Notes under the pieces: model-generated | Databases searched by the model: none | Told to the model about the DNA's origin: nothing | What the model saw: only the letters and a program-made list of their open reading frames with translations | Assembly (NCBI RefSeq): GCF_014851805.1 | Contig: NZ_JACVAK010000001.1 | Span: forward strand, 682,001 to 746,000 | Origin: Pseudoxanthomonas sp. PXM02 | GTDB lineage: Bacteria > Pseudomonadota > Gammaproteobacteria > Xanthomonadales > Xanthomonadaceae | DNA: 64,000 bases | Direction of reading: 5' to 3' | Program-made: the position numbers and the translations under genes | Shown here: positions 7,878 to 17,119 of the stretch, piece after piece | How the letters are laid out: each line of letters starts with the position of its first letter | Numbering within the stretch: position 1 is the first letter of the stretch

Positions 7878-9317
7878 CTACACCCTTGGCAGCGAAAGCA
7901 CCGCTTCCGCGCCGCCATCGGCACGATTGGTGAGTGCCGCTTCACCGCCATGCAGGCGCATGACCTCGCGTACGAATGGCAGGCCCAGGCCCGAGCTGCG
8001 TGGCCCGCCATCGGGGCGTGGCAGCGAGTAGAAGCGCTCGAACACGCGTTCCTGCGCATAGTCGGGCACGCCCGGACCGCGGTCGCGCACGACAAAGCGC
8101 ACCTGCCCGTCCGACTCATCGACCGCCAGTTCCACCGTGCTACCCGCCGGCGAAAACGCGATGGCGTTGTCGAGCAGGTTGGTCAGCGCGCGGCGCAGCA
8201 GGAAGGCATCGCCCTCCACCGCCCACGTCCCCGCCTGCGGCAAGCGAACCACCTCGACGCCATGCGGCGTCAGCTTCGCGTCCAGGCCCTGCACCACCTC
8301 ATCGGCGAGAGCCGCGACATCGATGCGCTCGCGGCGCTGCAGCCAGCCGTGCTGCTCCACTTCGGCCAGCGCCAGCAGCTTGTCGATGGTTTCGGTCAGC
8401 CGCAGTTCCTGGGTCTGGATGTTGCGGGCGAAACGCTGGCGCTCGGCTTCCGGCAATGGCTCCTGCAGCAGCTCCGCCGCGCCGCGGATGGCGGCCAGTG
8501 GGCTCTTCATCTCGTGGGTCAGCGACTGCACGTACTGCTCGACGTAGGCCTTGCCCTCCAGCTTGCGGCGCATCGTCTCCAGCGCGCGGCCAAGGTCGCC
8601 GATCTCGTCGGCACGCGGCCGCGGCGGTGGCACGGGTTCGCCCGCGCTGACCGCTTGCGCATATCGGTTCAGTCCGCCGATGCCGCGCACCAGCCACCAC
8701 GTCATCAGCACGCCGATCAACGCGGAAATGCCGATCAGCCACGCCCCACGCAACAGGATGCTGCGCTGGCTGGCGACGATGAAGGGCTCGATGCTGCGGT
8801 TCGGCTGCGACAGCGTCAGCACGCCGATCAGCCGGCTTCGGTCGGCGGGATCGTAGATCGGCGCCGCCACATGCATGACGGTGTTGGCCTTGTCGCCGGG
8901 CACCTCGGCGCTGGAGCGCGCGCCGTATTCGCCGCGCAGCGTGCGGTAGACGTCGTTCCAGCGCGAATTGTCGCGACCGACATCGCGCCCCTGCGAATCG
9001 AACACCACGGTGCCGCGCGCATCGGTGACGGTGACGCGGTAGTCCACCGATCGCTTCTGGAAACGCCAGACCCAGGCCTTGGGATCGCGTTGTTGTGCCT
9101 CGGCCACGTTGCCGGCGAACGCGCCGTTGGCGAGGTGGCCGGCCTTCAGATCGTCGGCCGCCATTTCCGCCAGCATGTTGGCGGCATCCACCAGCGTGGA
9201 TTCCATCGCCTGGCGTACGCCCGGCTTCACCTCGTTGACGAACACACGCATCACGAAGAACGCGGCGATGCCGACGATCAGGAAGAAGCCGAGGACGAGC
9301 TTCAGCCCAAGCCGCAT
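7878..9317 (-). CDS. creC: Sensor histidine kinase CreC
   Basis: A 479-residue membrane histidine kinase. Transmembrane segments flank a periplasmic sensor (TM1 about residues 6-25, TM2 about 189-210), followed by a HAMP-like linker, a dimerisation/phosphoacceptor domain with LTHEMKSPLAAIRG (His268) and an ATPase domain with N-box and G-box (DNAIAFSPAGSTVEL, RDRGPGVPDY, SSGLGLPFVREV). Size and layout match CreC. It phosphorylates CreB and responds to carbon source and cell-wall stress in studied species. The gene begins 1 base after the creB stop codon. Confidence 0.93.
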   Translation of the reverse strand: MRLGLKLVLGFFLIVGIAAFFVMRVFVNEVKPGVRQAMESTLVDAANMLAEMAADDLKAGHLANGAFAGNVAEAQQRDPKAWVWRFQKRSVDYRVTVTDARGTVVFDSQGRDVGRDNSRWNDVYRTLRGEYGARSSAEVPGDKANTVMHVAAPIYDPADRSRLIGVLTLSQPNRSIEPFIVASQRSILLRGAWLIGISALIGVLMTWWLVRGIGGLNRYAQAVSAGEPVPPPRPRADEIGDLGRALETMRRKLEGKAYVEQYVQSLTHEMKSPLAAIRGAAELLQEPLPEAERQRFARNIQTQELRLTETIDKLLALAEVEQHGWLQRRERIDVAALADEVVQGLDAKLTPHGVEVVRLPQAGTWAVEGDAFLLRRALTNLLDNAIAFSPAGSTVELAVDESDGQVRFVVRDRGPGVPDYAQERVFERFYSLPRPDGGPRSSGLGLPFVREVMRLHGGEAALTNRADGGAEAVLSLPRV

Positions 9318-9318
9318 G

Positions 9319-10002
9319 TCAGGCCTCGATGGCGTAGCCCAGTCCGCGATGCGTGCGGATCGGGTCGGGGTCGGCACCTGCGGCACGCAGCTTGGCGCGC
9401 AGGGTCTTCACGTGGGTGTCGACGGTGCGATCGGCGCTGTCGGCATCGCTGTCCCAGCCGCGGTCCATCAGCTGCGTACGGCTGAGGATGGCGCCGGGAC
9501 GCTGCAGCAGCGCGTCCAGCAGCGCGTACTCGTAACGGGTCAGGTCGAGCAGCTGGTCGCGGAAGCGGATGCGGTGGCCGTCGCGGTCGACGGCGAAGGC
9601 GCCGCGCTCCAGCCATGCGCCCGTCTCCGCCTTGGGCGCAGCATGGGCGCGCCGCAGCCGCGCGCGCACGCGGGCGACCAGTTCGCGCGGCGAGAACGGC
9701 TTGGTGACGTAGTCGTCCGCCCCCAGTTCCAGCCCCAGCACGCGGTCGATCTCGTCGTTGCGCGCAGTGAGGAAGATCACCGGCACCTCGCTGAAACCGC
9801 GCAGTTCGCGGCAGACATCGAAGCCGCTGGCATCGGGCAGGCCCACGTCCAGCACCACCACGTCGACCCCGCCGGCGCGCACGCGAGGGACTACCTCGCG
9901 GGCGAGCAGGCAGTGTTCGGCCTCGATGCCTTCGCTGCGCAGCGCATACAGCACGGCATCGGCGATGGCGGTTTCGTCTTCGGCAATCAGTACGCGTGGC
10001 AT
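9319..10002 (-). CDS. creB: Response regulator CreB (OmpR family)
   Basis: A 227-residue OmpR/PhoB-type regulator: receiver domain with acidic pocket (AEDE) and phosphoacceptor Asp52 in VVLDVGLPDASGF, switch Lys in YVTKPFSPREL, then a winged helix (SRTQLMDRGWDSDADSADRTVDTHVKTLRAKL). Together with creC and creD it forms the CreBCD regulon core. The ATG has no Shine-Dalgarno sequence and lies 6 bases from a -10-like TATGCT on the same strand, so the message may be leaderless. It is divergent from rlmJ with only 25 bases between start codons. Confidence 0.94.
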   Translation of the reverse strand: MPRVLIAEDETAIADAVLYALRSEGIEAEHCLLAREVVPRVRAGGVDVVVLDVGLPDASGFDVCRELRGFSEVPVIFLTARNDEIDRVLGLELGADDYVTKPFSPRELVARVRARLRRAHAAPKAETGAWLERGAFAVDRDGHRIRFRDQLLDLTRYEYALLDALLQRPGAILSRTQLMDRGWDSDADSADRTVDTHVKTLRAKLRAAGADPDPIRTHRGLGYAIEA

Positions 10003-10008
10003 GGCGCA

Positions 10009-10020
10009 AGCATATATGCT
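10009..10020. promoter_or_regulatory. Back-to-back -10 boxes of creB and rlmJ
   Basis: The palindrome AGCATATATGCT contains TATGCT on each strand, the two hexamers abutting at its centre. Downstream, 7 bases (plus strand) and 6 bases (minus strand) separate each hexamer from the ATG of rlmJ and creB. Neither start has a ribosome-binding site. The geometry predicts two mutually exclusive promoters making leaderless messages. The -35 regions would lie inside the opposite genes and are weak. Confidence 0.55.
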
Positions 10021-10027
10021 GCGCGCC

Positions 10028-10885
10028 ATGAATTATCGCCACGCCTACCACGCCGGCAACCATGCCGACGTCCTCAAGCACATCGTGATGTTGGCCCTGG
10101 TCGATGCGCTGAAGCGCAAGGACGCGCCCTTCTTCGTATTGGACACGCACGCCGGGCGCGGCCGCTACATGCTGGGTGGACAGGAAAGCCGCAAGACCTC
10201 CGAAGCGGCTGGCGGCGTCTTCAAGCTGATGGGGGCCGCGCGCCTGCCCGATGCCGCCGAGCGATACCTGCGTGCGGTGGTGGCCAACAATCCGGTCGGC
10301 GCCCTGATCACCTACCCCGGCTCGCCGCTGCTGGTCGCGCAGGCGTTGCGGCCGCACGACCGGCTGGCGGCCTGCGAACTGCAGCCCGAGGAAGCGCAGG
10401 CGCTGCGCGAGGTGTTCGACGACGACGACCGCGTCGCCGTGCATGCACGCGATGGCTACGCGGCCATGAAGGCCCTGCTGCCCCCGCGTGTGGGCGAACA
10501 GCGCATCGCGCGTGGCCTGGTGCTGATCGATCCGCCTTACGAAGTCCAGGATGCCGAATACCCGCAGATCATCGCCTCGCTCCGCGATGCGCTGGAACGC
10601 TGGCCAGCGGCGACCTACGTGGTCTGGTACCCCATCAAGCAGCGGCGCAGCCTGCTGCCGTTCTTCCGCAAGGCGGCGACACTGCCTTCGAAGGGCGCGT
10701 TCGTCGCCGAACTGCTGGTCCGTCCCGACGATTCCCCTTTGCGACTCAACGGCAGCGGCATGCTGGTGATCAACCCGCCCTGGCAACTCGACCAGGCGGT
10801 GTCGCCGGTGCTGCCGGTGCTGGCCTCCACGCTGGGCGAGACCGGCGCCAGCCACCGGTTCGAATGGTTGCGGGAACCGGCCTGA
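10028..10885 (+). CDS. rlmJ: 23S rRNA (adenine2030-N6)-methyltransferase RlmJ
   Basis: A 285-residue methyltransferase with the invariant N-terminus MNYRHAYHAGNHADVLKHIV of RlmJ. FVLDTHAGRGRY binds S-adenosylmethionine, and LVLIDPPYEVQ is the catalytic DPPY motif of N6-adenine methyltransferases. It modifies A2030 of 23S rRNA before 50S assembly. The ATG directly follows the putative creB/rlmJ divergent promoter without a ribosome-binding site, which fits a leaderless message. Confidence 0.96.
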   Translation: MNYRHAYHAGNHADVLKHIVMLALVDALKRKDAPFFVLDTHAGRGRYMLGGQESRKTSEAAGGVFKLMGAARLPDAAERYLRAVVANNPVGALITYPGSPLLVAQALRPHDRLAACELQPEEAQALREVFDDDDRVAVHARDGYAAMKALLPPRVGEQRIARGLVLIDPPYEVQDAEYPQIIASLRDALERWPAATYVVWYPIKQRRSLLPFFRKAATLPSKGAFVAELLVRPDDSPLRLNGSGMLVINPPWQLDQAVSPVLPVLASTLGETGASHRFEWLREPA

Positions 10886-10964
10886 CCCCGACACCCGGCG
10901 CACGCGGCGCCGTCAGGGGGCTGTGCGAGAATCGCCGCTCCTTCCTCTCGACGACACCCCTTCC

Positions 10965-11915
10965 ATGGCCGGATCCAGCCTGTTCGCCCTGATCGACGAC
11001 ATCGCCACCCTGCTGGACGATGTGTCCGTGATGACGAAGGTGGCCGCGAAGAAGACGGCCGGCGTGCTGGGCGACGACCTGGCGTTGAACGCGCAGCAGG
11101 TCACCGGCGTGAAGGCCGACCGCGAGCTGCCCGTGGTGTGGGCGGTGGCGAAGGGCTCGGTGGTCAACAAGGCCATCCTGGTGCCCGCGGCGCTGGCGAT
11201 CAGCGCGCTGGAAACTTGGCTGCACGGGCGTGGCTACAACATCCCGCTGGTGACCCCGCTGATGATGCTGGGCGGCGCGTTCCTCTGCTTCGAGGGCGTG
11301 GAGAAGCTGGCGCACAAGTTCCTGCACAAGGGCGAGGACGACCAGCGCCACGCCGAACGCGTGGCCGCGATCCAGGACGAGAACGTCGACATGGTCGCGT
11401 TCGAGAAGGACAAGGTGCGCGGCGCGATCCGCACCGACTTCATCCTGTCGGCGGAGATCATCGTCATCTCGCTGGGCACGCTGGCCGGCCGCACCTTCAT
11501 CGAGCAGGTCCTCACGCTGCTGGCGATCTCCGCGATCATGACGGTGGGCGTGTACGGCCTGGTCGGCGGCATCGTGAAGCTGGACGACGCCGGCCTGGCG
11601 CTGGCGGCCGACAAGCGCGAGAGCGGCTGGGCCCGCTTCAAGCGCGCCTTCGGCCGCGGCATCCTGTACAGCGCGCCTTACCTGATGAAGTTCCTGTCCA
11701 TCGCCGGCACCGCGGCGATGTTCCTGGTCGGCGGCGGCATCCTCGTCCACAGCATCCCGACCCTGCACCACTTCATCCAGCCATACGCGGAAGGCGAGCT
11801 CGGCTGGCTGTGGGGCAGCCTGTTCAATGCCGGCGTCGGCGTGCTGGCGGGCGCGGTGATCGTCGCCGTGGTCACGCTGGTCTCGCGCCTGCGCGGCAAA
11901 CGCCACGGGGCCTGA
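10965..11915 (+). CDS. DUF808 membrane protein (YedI-like)
   Basis: A 316-residue member of the DUF808/YedI family. The start MAGSSLFALIDDIATLLDDVSVMTKVAAKKTAGVLGDDLALNA… is the family's conserved N-terminus. Several hydrophobic helices follow (near residues 65-85, 90-108, 155-190, 220-250 and 285-305). The function is unknown; it is an inner membrane protein. The short gap from rlmJ holds a possible -10 GAGAAT, so it may have its own promoter. Confidence 0.9.
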   Translation: MAGSSLFALIDDIATLLDDVSVMTKVAAKKTAGVLGDDLALNAQQVTGVKADRELPVVWAVAKGSVVNKAILVPAALAISALETWLHGRGYNIPLVTPLMMLGGAFLCFEGVEKLAHKFLHKGEDDQRHAERVAAIQDENVDMVAFEKDKVRGAIRTDFILSAEIIVISLGTLAGRTFIEQVLTLLAISAIMTVGVYGLVGGIVKLDDAGLALAADKRESGWARFKRAFGRGILYSAPYLMKFLSIAGTAAMFLVGGGILVHSIPTLHHFIQPYAEGELGWLWGSLFNAGVGVLAGAVIVAVVTLVSRLRGKRHGA

Positions 11916-11970
11916 ACCGGCGGCGTCGCGACCCTCGCCCCCCTTCCGGATTTCATGCGAGCATCCCCTC

Positions 11971-12519
11971 ATGACTGCGCCGAAACGCCTTCCGCCCTGG
12001 CATGAACACTTCCGCCTGCCCAGCGGACGCGAGTTGCTGATCCGCCCGATCCGGCCCGAAGACGCGGGCCCGATCCAGGGGGCCTTCGGCCTGCTGGGTC
12101 CGGAAGAGATCCGTCATCGCTTCATGTATGCGCTGAAGGAACTGACGCCGGAGATGGCGCAGCGCCTGACCCATCCCGACCCCAACACCGAGTTCGCACT
12201 GGTCGCCGCCGAAGCGCTGCCGCCGGGCGAAGCGCTGGTGGGCGCAGTGGCGCGCGCGGCCCTGGTCGCGCGGACGCGCGATGCCGAGTTCGCGATCCTG
12301 GTCAGCCACTTCATCGCCGGCCAAGGCCTGGGGCGCCACCTGATGCGCAAGCTGGCCAAGTGGGCGCGCTCCAAGAAGCTCGACCGCCTGTACGGCGACG
12401 TGCTCGACACCAACCAGCCGATGCTGGCGCTCGCGGAGTCGCTGGGCTTCAAGCGCGTGCGCGAGAACGACGGCTCCGGTCTGGTCCGCGTGGTGCTGGA
12501 TCTGAACGACGGTCCCTGA
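11971..12519 (+). CDS. GNAT-family acetyltransferase (Pat-like domain)
   Basis: A 182-residue GNAT domain. LPSGRELLIRPIRPEDAGPIQGAFGLLGPEEIRHRFM is typical of the GNAT half of protein lysine acetyltransferases such as Pat/Pka, and IAGQGLGRHLMRKLAKWA is the acetyl-CoA loop (Q-x-x-G-x-G type). It lacks the large CoA-ligase-like domain of Pat, so it is a stand-alone GNAT. No strong ribosome-binding site precedes the ATG, and GAGCAT lies 6 bases upstream. Protein acetylation is possible but unproven. Confidence 0.85.
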   Translation: MTAPKRLPPWHEHFRLPSGRELLIRPIRPEDAGPIQGAFGLLGPEEIRHRFMYALKELTPEMAQRLTHPDPNTEFALVAAEALPPGEALVGAVARAALVARTRDAEFAILVSHFIAGQGLGRHLMRKLAKWARSKKLDRLYGDVLDTNQPMLALAESLGFKRVRENDGSGLVRVVLDLNDGP

Positions 12520-12610
12520 GGACCGCCGACCGGCGGTCGGCCCGCCCCGTCCGCTTTACCCGTCTCCCCAAGTGAAGCCGTGGTTTTCGCCGCGCCACCG
12601 GGAGGCGGTC

Positions 12611-12883
12611 ATGCCCCGCTATGTCATCGAACGCGACATCGAAGGCGCAGGCCTGATGACGCCCGCCGAGCTGAAGGCCGTTTCGCTGGCCTCGTGCCGC
12701 GTGCTGGCGGAGCTGGGTCCGCAGGTGCAGTGGGAACACAGCTACGTCACCGATGACAGGATCTATTGCGTTTACCGCGCGCCGAACGAGGACCTTGTCC
12801 TCGAGCATTCGCGCCGCGGCGGCTTTCCCGTCGACCGCATTTCCCTGGTCGCCGAAGTGATCGATCCGCTGACCGCGGAATGA
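12611..12883 (+). CDS. DUF4242 (SCO4226-like) small protein
   Basis: A 90-residue protein beginning MPRYVIERDIEGAGLMTPAEL, the hallmark of DUF4242, a family that includes the nickel-binding Streptomyces protein SCO4226. A conserved Cys (SLASCRVL) and several His/Glu residues are present. The ATG follows a GGGAGG ribosome-binding site. It is followed by mfd after 105 bases. Metal binding is a family-level inference. Confidence 0.82.
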   Translation: MPRYVIERDIEGAGLMTPAELKAVSLASCRVLAELGPQVQWEHSYVTDDRIYCVYRAPNEDLVLEHSRRGGFPVDRISLVAEVIDPLTAE

Positions 12884-12988
12884 TCCGTTCCCTGTCGTGA
12901 CGGGCCGGCCGGGGCCGGCTTGGTAAACTGCGCGTCCCTCGCGCTGGGCACCCCACGGTGTCCGGCGCTGCCGTTGTTTTGTGTGCCC

Positions 12989-15900
12989 ATGACCGACGCC
13001 AAGAACTCCGACCTGCCCATCCCTCCCCTGCCGCGTGGCGGCCAGTCCCGTGCCTGGTGGCGCGCGCCCGCATCGCCAACTGCACTGGCGTGGTCGATCG
13101 CCGCCGCCGCGCGTGCGCATGACGGCCCCCTGCTGGTGGTCGCGCGCGACAACCATGAGGCGCACCAGATCGAGGCCGACCTGCATACGTTGCTGGGCAA
13201 TGCGCCCGATCTGCCGGTCGTGCCGTTCCCCGACTGGGAAACCCTGCCCTACGACCAGTTCAGCCCCCACCCCGACATCGTCTCGCAGCGCCTGGCCGCG
13301 CTGCACCGCCTGCCCACGCTGGCGCGCGGCATCGTGATCGTGCCGGTGCAGACGCTGATGCAGCGGCTGTCGCCACTGCGCCATATCGTCGGCGGCAGCT
13401 TCGATTACCGGGTCGGCCAGCGACTGGATTTCGACGCCGAGAAGCGCCGGCTGGAAGCGGCCAGCTACCGGCACGTGCCGCAGGTGCTGGACCCGGGCGA
13501 CTTCGCCGTGCGCGGCGGCCTGCTGGACGTCTACCCGATGGGCGCCGACGCGCCGCTGCGCATCGAGCTGCTGGACGACACCATCGACTCGATCCGCCAT
13601 TTCGACCCGGAGAGCCAGCGTTCGCTCGACCGGACCGACGCCGTGCAGCTGCTGCCCGGCCGCGAAGTGCCGCTGGATGAGCGCGCGGTCGAGCGTGCGA
13701 TGACCCTGCTGCGCGACCGCTTCGATGTGGACACGCGGCGCAGCGCGCTGTACCAGGACTTGAAGTCCGGGCTGGCGCCGGCCGGCGTGGAGTACTACCT
13801 GCCGCTGTTCTTCGACCAGACCTCGACCCTGTTCGACTACCTGCGGAAGAACGCGTTGCCGTTGCTGACCGATGGTTTCGGCGAAGCCGCCGAAGCGTTC
13901 TGGGCGCAAACGCGCAACCGCTACGAGCAGCGTCGCCATGACATCGAGCGCCCCCTGCTGCCGCCGGACGAGCTGTACCTGCCGCCCGACGCGCTGCGCG
14001 AACAGCTCAACCAGCGTGACCGCATCGAGGTCTGCAGCACACAGCACAGCCGCCACGCCGATGCGCTGCCGCTGGGCGATCAGCCGCTACCGCCGTTGCC
14101 CGTCGCGGCGAAGGACGCGCCCGCCGGCGACGCGCTGAAGTCGTTCCTTGGCCATTACCCGGGGCGCGTACTGATCGCGGCGGATTCGCCCGGTCGTCGC
14201 GAAGCACTGCTGGAAGTGTTGCAGGCGGCGGAATTGAAGCCGGTCGTGGCCACCGACTTCATCGCGTTCCGCGCCGGCAGCGAACGCTTCGCCATCGCCG
14301 TTGCGCCCCTGGCCGATGGTTTCGCGCTGGACGATCCGCGCATCGCGGTGCTGACGGAGCGCCAGCTGTTCCCGGAACGCGCCACGCAGGCGCACCGGCG
14401 CAAGCGCACCGGCCGCGAGCCGGAAGCGATCATCCGCGACTTGGGCGAGCTGACCGAAGGTGCGCCGATCGTCCACGAGGATCACGGCGTGGGCCGCTAC
14501 CGCGGTCTGATTGCGATGGACGTGGGCGGCATGCCCGGCGAGTTCCTCGAGATCGAATACGCCAAGGGCGACCGCCTGTACGTGCCGGTCGCGCAGCTGC
14601 ACCTGATCAGCCGCTACTCGGGCGCGTCGGTGGAAACCGCACCGCTGCATTCTCTCGGTGGCGAAGCCTGGGCGAAAGCGAAGAAGAAGGCGGCCGAGAA
14701 GGTCCGCGACGTCGCCGCCGAACTGCTGGAAATCCAGGCACGCCGGCAGGCCCGTGCGGGTCTGGCGCTGCATCTGGACCGCGCGATGTACGAACCGTTC
14801 GCGGCCGGCTTCCCGTTCGAGGAAACGCCCGACCAGCACCATGCGATCGAGTCGGTGATCCGCGACCTGGCCAGCAGCCAGCCGATGGATCGCGTGGTCT
14901 GCGGCGACGTCGGTTTCGGCAAGACCGAAGTCGCCGTGCGCGCGGCCTTCGCCGCCGCCAGCGCGGGCAAGCAGGTGGCCGTGCTGGTGCCGACCACGCT
15001 GCTGGCCGAGCAGCACTACCGCAACTTCCGTGACCGCTTTGCCGACTGGCCGTTGAAGGTCGAAGTGCTGTCGCGCTTCAAGACCGCCAAGGAGATCAAG
15101 GCCGAACTGGAGAAACTGGCCGAGGGCAAGCTGGACGTCATCGTCGGCACGCACCGCCTGTTGCAGCCGGACGTGAAGTTCAAGGATCTCGGCCTGGTGA
15201 TCGTGGACGAGGAGCAGCGCTTCGGCGTGCGCCAGAAGGAAGCATTGAAGGCGCTGCGCGCCAACGTGCACCTGCTGACGCTGACGGCCACGCCGATTCC
15301 GCGCACGCTCAACATGGCGATGGCCGGCCTGCGCGATCTGTCCATCATCGCCACGCCGCCGGCCAACCGCATGGCAGTGCAGACCTTCGTCACGCCGTGG
15401 GACGCGGCGCTGCTGAAGGAAGCCTTCCAGCGCGAACTGTCGCGCGGCGGTCAGGTGTACTTCCTGCACAACGACGTGGAGAGCATCGGGCGCATGCAGC
15501 GCGAGTTGCAGGAGCTGGTGCCGGAAGCGCGCATCGGCGTGGCGCACGGGCAGATGCCCGAGCGCGAGCTGGAACAGGTGATGCTGGATTTCCAGAAGCA
15601 GCGTTTTAACGTGCTGCTGTGCACGACCATCATCGAGTCGGGCATCGATATCCCCAATGCCAATACCATCATCATGAACCGCGCCGACAAGTTCGGTTTG
15701 GCGCAGCTGCACCAGCTGCGCGGCCGCGTGGGTCGTTCGCATCACCGCAGTTACGCCTACCTCGTCGTGCCGGACAAGCGCAGCATCACCGCCGATGCGC
15801 AGCGCCGGCTGGAAGCGATCGCCTCGATGGACGAACTCGGCGCGGGCTTCACCCTCGCCACGCACGATCTGGAGATCCGCGGCGCGGGTGAACTGCTGGG

Positions 15901-16462
15901 CGAGGACCAGAGTGGCCAGATGGCCGAGGTCGGCTTCAGTCTGTACACCGAGCTGCTGGAACGCGCCGTGCGCTCCATCAAGGCCGGCCACCTGCCCGAT
16001 GTCGACCTGGGCCAGGAGCGTCGCGGCGCCGAGGTCGAACTGAACGTGCCGTCGCTGATCCCCGACGACTATCTGCCCGACGTGCACACGCGACTGACGC
16101 TGTACAAGCGCATCAGCAGCGCGCGCGACAAGGAGGAACTGCGTGATCTGCAGGTCGAGATGATCGACCGCTTCGGCCTGCTGCCGGATCCGGCCAAGTA
16201 CCTGTTCGCCACGGCGGAACTGAAGCTGGCCGCGAACGAGATGGGCGTCCGCAAGCTGGAGCTGGGCGAGCACGGGGGGCGCATCGTGTTCGAGGCCAAG
16301 CCGAAGATCGACCCGATGGCGGTGATCCAGTTGATCCAGAAGCAGCCGAAGCTCTACACCATGGACGGCCCGGACAAACTGCGCATCAAGGTGCCGCTGC
16401 CCGACGCGCCGGACCGCTTCAATGCGGCCAAGGCATTGCTGATGACGCTGGCGCCGGGCTGA
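12989..16462 (+). CDS. mfd: Transcription-repair coupling factor Mfd
   Basis: A 1157-residue protein with the full Mfd architecture: UvrB-homology N-terminal region (FPDWETLPYDQFSPHPDIVSQRLA), the RNA polymerase interaction domain (IVHEDHGVGRYRGL), the RecG-like translocase with Walker A GDVGFGKTEVA near residue 640 and DEEQ box VIVDEEQRFGVRQ near 738, the helicase motif VI region, and a C-terminal TRCF domain. It displaces stalled RNA polymerase at lesions and recruits UvrA. The length equals the family norm. A -10-like TAAACT lies at 12924. The ATG lacks an obvious ribosome-binding site; upstream in-frame codons are non-ATG and poorly protein-like. Confidence 0.97.
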   Translation: MTDAKNSDLPIPPLPRGGQSRAWWRAPASPTALAWSIAAAARAHDGPLLVVARDNHEAHQIEADLHTLLGNAPDLPVVPFPDWETLPYDQFSPHPDIVSQRLAALHRLPTLARGIVIVPVQTLMQRLSPLRHIVGGSFDYRVGQRLDFDAEKRRLEAASYRHVPQVLDPGDFAVRGGLLDVYPMGADAPLRIELLDDTIDSIRHFDPESQRSLDRTDAVQLLPGREVPLDERAVERAMTLLRDRFDVDTRRSALYQDLKSGLAPAGVEYYLPLFFDQTSTLFDYLRKNALPLLTDGFGEAAEAFWAQTRNRYEQRRHDIERPLLPPDELYLPPDALREQLNQRDRIEVCSTQHSRHADALPLGDQPLPPLPVAAKDAPAGDALKSFLGHYPGRVLIAADSPGRREALLEVLQAAELKPVVATDFIAFRAGSERFAIAVAPLADGFALDDPRIAVLTERQLFPERATQAHRRKRTGREPEAIIRDLGELTEGAPIVHEDHGVGRYRGLIAMDVGGMPGEFLEIEYAKGDRLYVPVAQLHLISRYSGASVETAPLHSLGGEAWAKAKKKAAEKVRDVAAELLEIQARRQARAGLALHLDRAMYEPFAAGFPFEETPDQHHAIESVIRDLASSQPMDRVVCGDVGFGKTEVAVRAAFAAASAGKQVAVLVPTTLLAEQHYRNFRDRFADWPLKVEVLSRFKTAKEIKAELEKLAEGKLDVIVGTHRLLQPDVKFKDLGLVIVDEEQRFGVRQKEALKALRANVHLLTLTATPIPRTLNMAMAGLRDLSIIATPPANRMAVQTFVTPWDAALLKEAFQRELSRGGQVYFLHNDVESIGRMQRELQELVPEARIGVAHGQMPERELEQVMLDFQKQRFNVLLCTTIIESGIDIPNANTIIMNRADKFGLAQLHQLRGRVGRSHHRSYAYLVVPDKRSITADAQRRLEAIASMDELGAGFTLATHDLEIRGAGELLGEDQSGQMAEVGFSLYTELLERAVRSIKAGHLPDVDLGQERRGAEVELNVPSLIPDDYLPDVHTRLTLYKRISSARDKEELRDLQVEMIDRFGLLPDPAKYLFATAELKLAANEMGVRKLELGEHGGRIVFEAKPKIDPMAVIQLIQKQPKLYTMDGPDKLRIKVPLPDAPDRFNAAKALLMTLAPG

Positions 16463-16510
16463 GCCAGCGCACCCGAGTTCCCCTCCACGCCACCTCGCCC
16501 GAGAACGCCC

Positions 16511-17116
16511 GTGACCTTCGATCCCGCGCCGGACTTCAGCGACATCGCCTGCTCCCTCGAATCGCTGGCGCTGGCGATCGAGGTTCGCGATGCCTACACG
16601 CGCGGTCACTGCGACCGCACGGGCCGCATCGCACGGGCGCTGGGCCAATGCTTCGACTTGGATGCGGACCAGTTGGAGCAGCTGGAACTGGCGGCGTACT
16701 TCCACGACGTCGGCAAGATCGGCGTGCCCGACCGCGTGCTGCTGCACACCGGCCCGATCGCCGACGAGGACTGGCCGTCGATCCAGGCACATAGCGCGCT
16801 GGGCGAGCGGATCTTCCTGGCCAGCGGACACCGCCACGCCGGCACGGTGTCCGCGCTGATCCGCCACCACCATGAAGCGGTCGATGGCTCGGGCTATCCC
16901 GATGGACTGGCGGGGGCGGCGATTCCGTTGGGTGCACGCATCCTGCGCGTGGCCGACAGCTACGACGCGATGACCACCCGCCGCCCCTATGCCGAAGGAC
17001 GCGCGCACGACACCGCCATGCGCATCCTGCATGCGGAGCAGGACGACAAGATCGATGCGGACGTGTTCCGCGTGTTCGAGCGGCTGATGCGTGACGCCTC
17101 GCTGCGCGAGGCCTGA
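16511..17116 (+). CDS. HD-GYP domain phosphodiesterase
   Basis: A 201-residue stand-alone HD-GYP domain with GTG start. Metal ligands are visible in RDAYTRGHCDRTGRIA, YFHDVGKIGVPD and HHHEAVDGSGYPDGL; the GYP signature is intact. Such proteins hydrolyse cyclic di-GMP to GMP, and RpfG is the well-studied xanthomonad example. There is no receiver or sensor domain, so input would come from a partner or expression level. It follows mfd after 48 bases and converges with the phospholipase-D gene 3 bases later. Confidence 0.88.
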   Translation: MTFDPAPDFSDIACSLESLALAIEVRDAYTRGHCDRTGRIARALGQCFDLDADQLEQLELAAYFHDVGKIGVPDRVLLHTGPIADEDWPSIQAHSALGERIFLASGHRHAGTVSALIRHHHEAVDGSGYPDGLAGAAIPLGARILRVADSYDAMTTRRPYAEGRAHDTAMRILHAEQDDKIDADVFRVFERLMRDASLREA

Positions 17117-17119
17117 CCG

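Noticed and set aside
12521-12538. GACCGCC-GACC-GGCGGTC inverted repeat after the GNAT gene as a terminator
   Set aside because: The stem is short and followed by GC-rich sequence without T-run; it may be a weak structure only.
14087-17032. Very long open frame on the minus strand opposite mfd
   Set aside because: It is antisense to an unmistakable Mfd gene, its product is low-complexity His/Arg/Gln-rich, and such frames are expected in GC-rich DNA.
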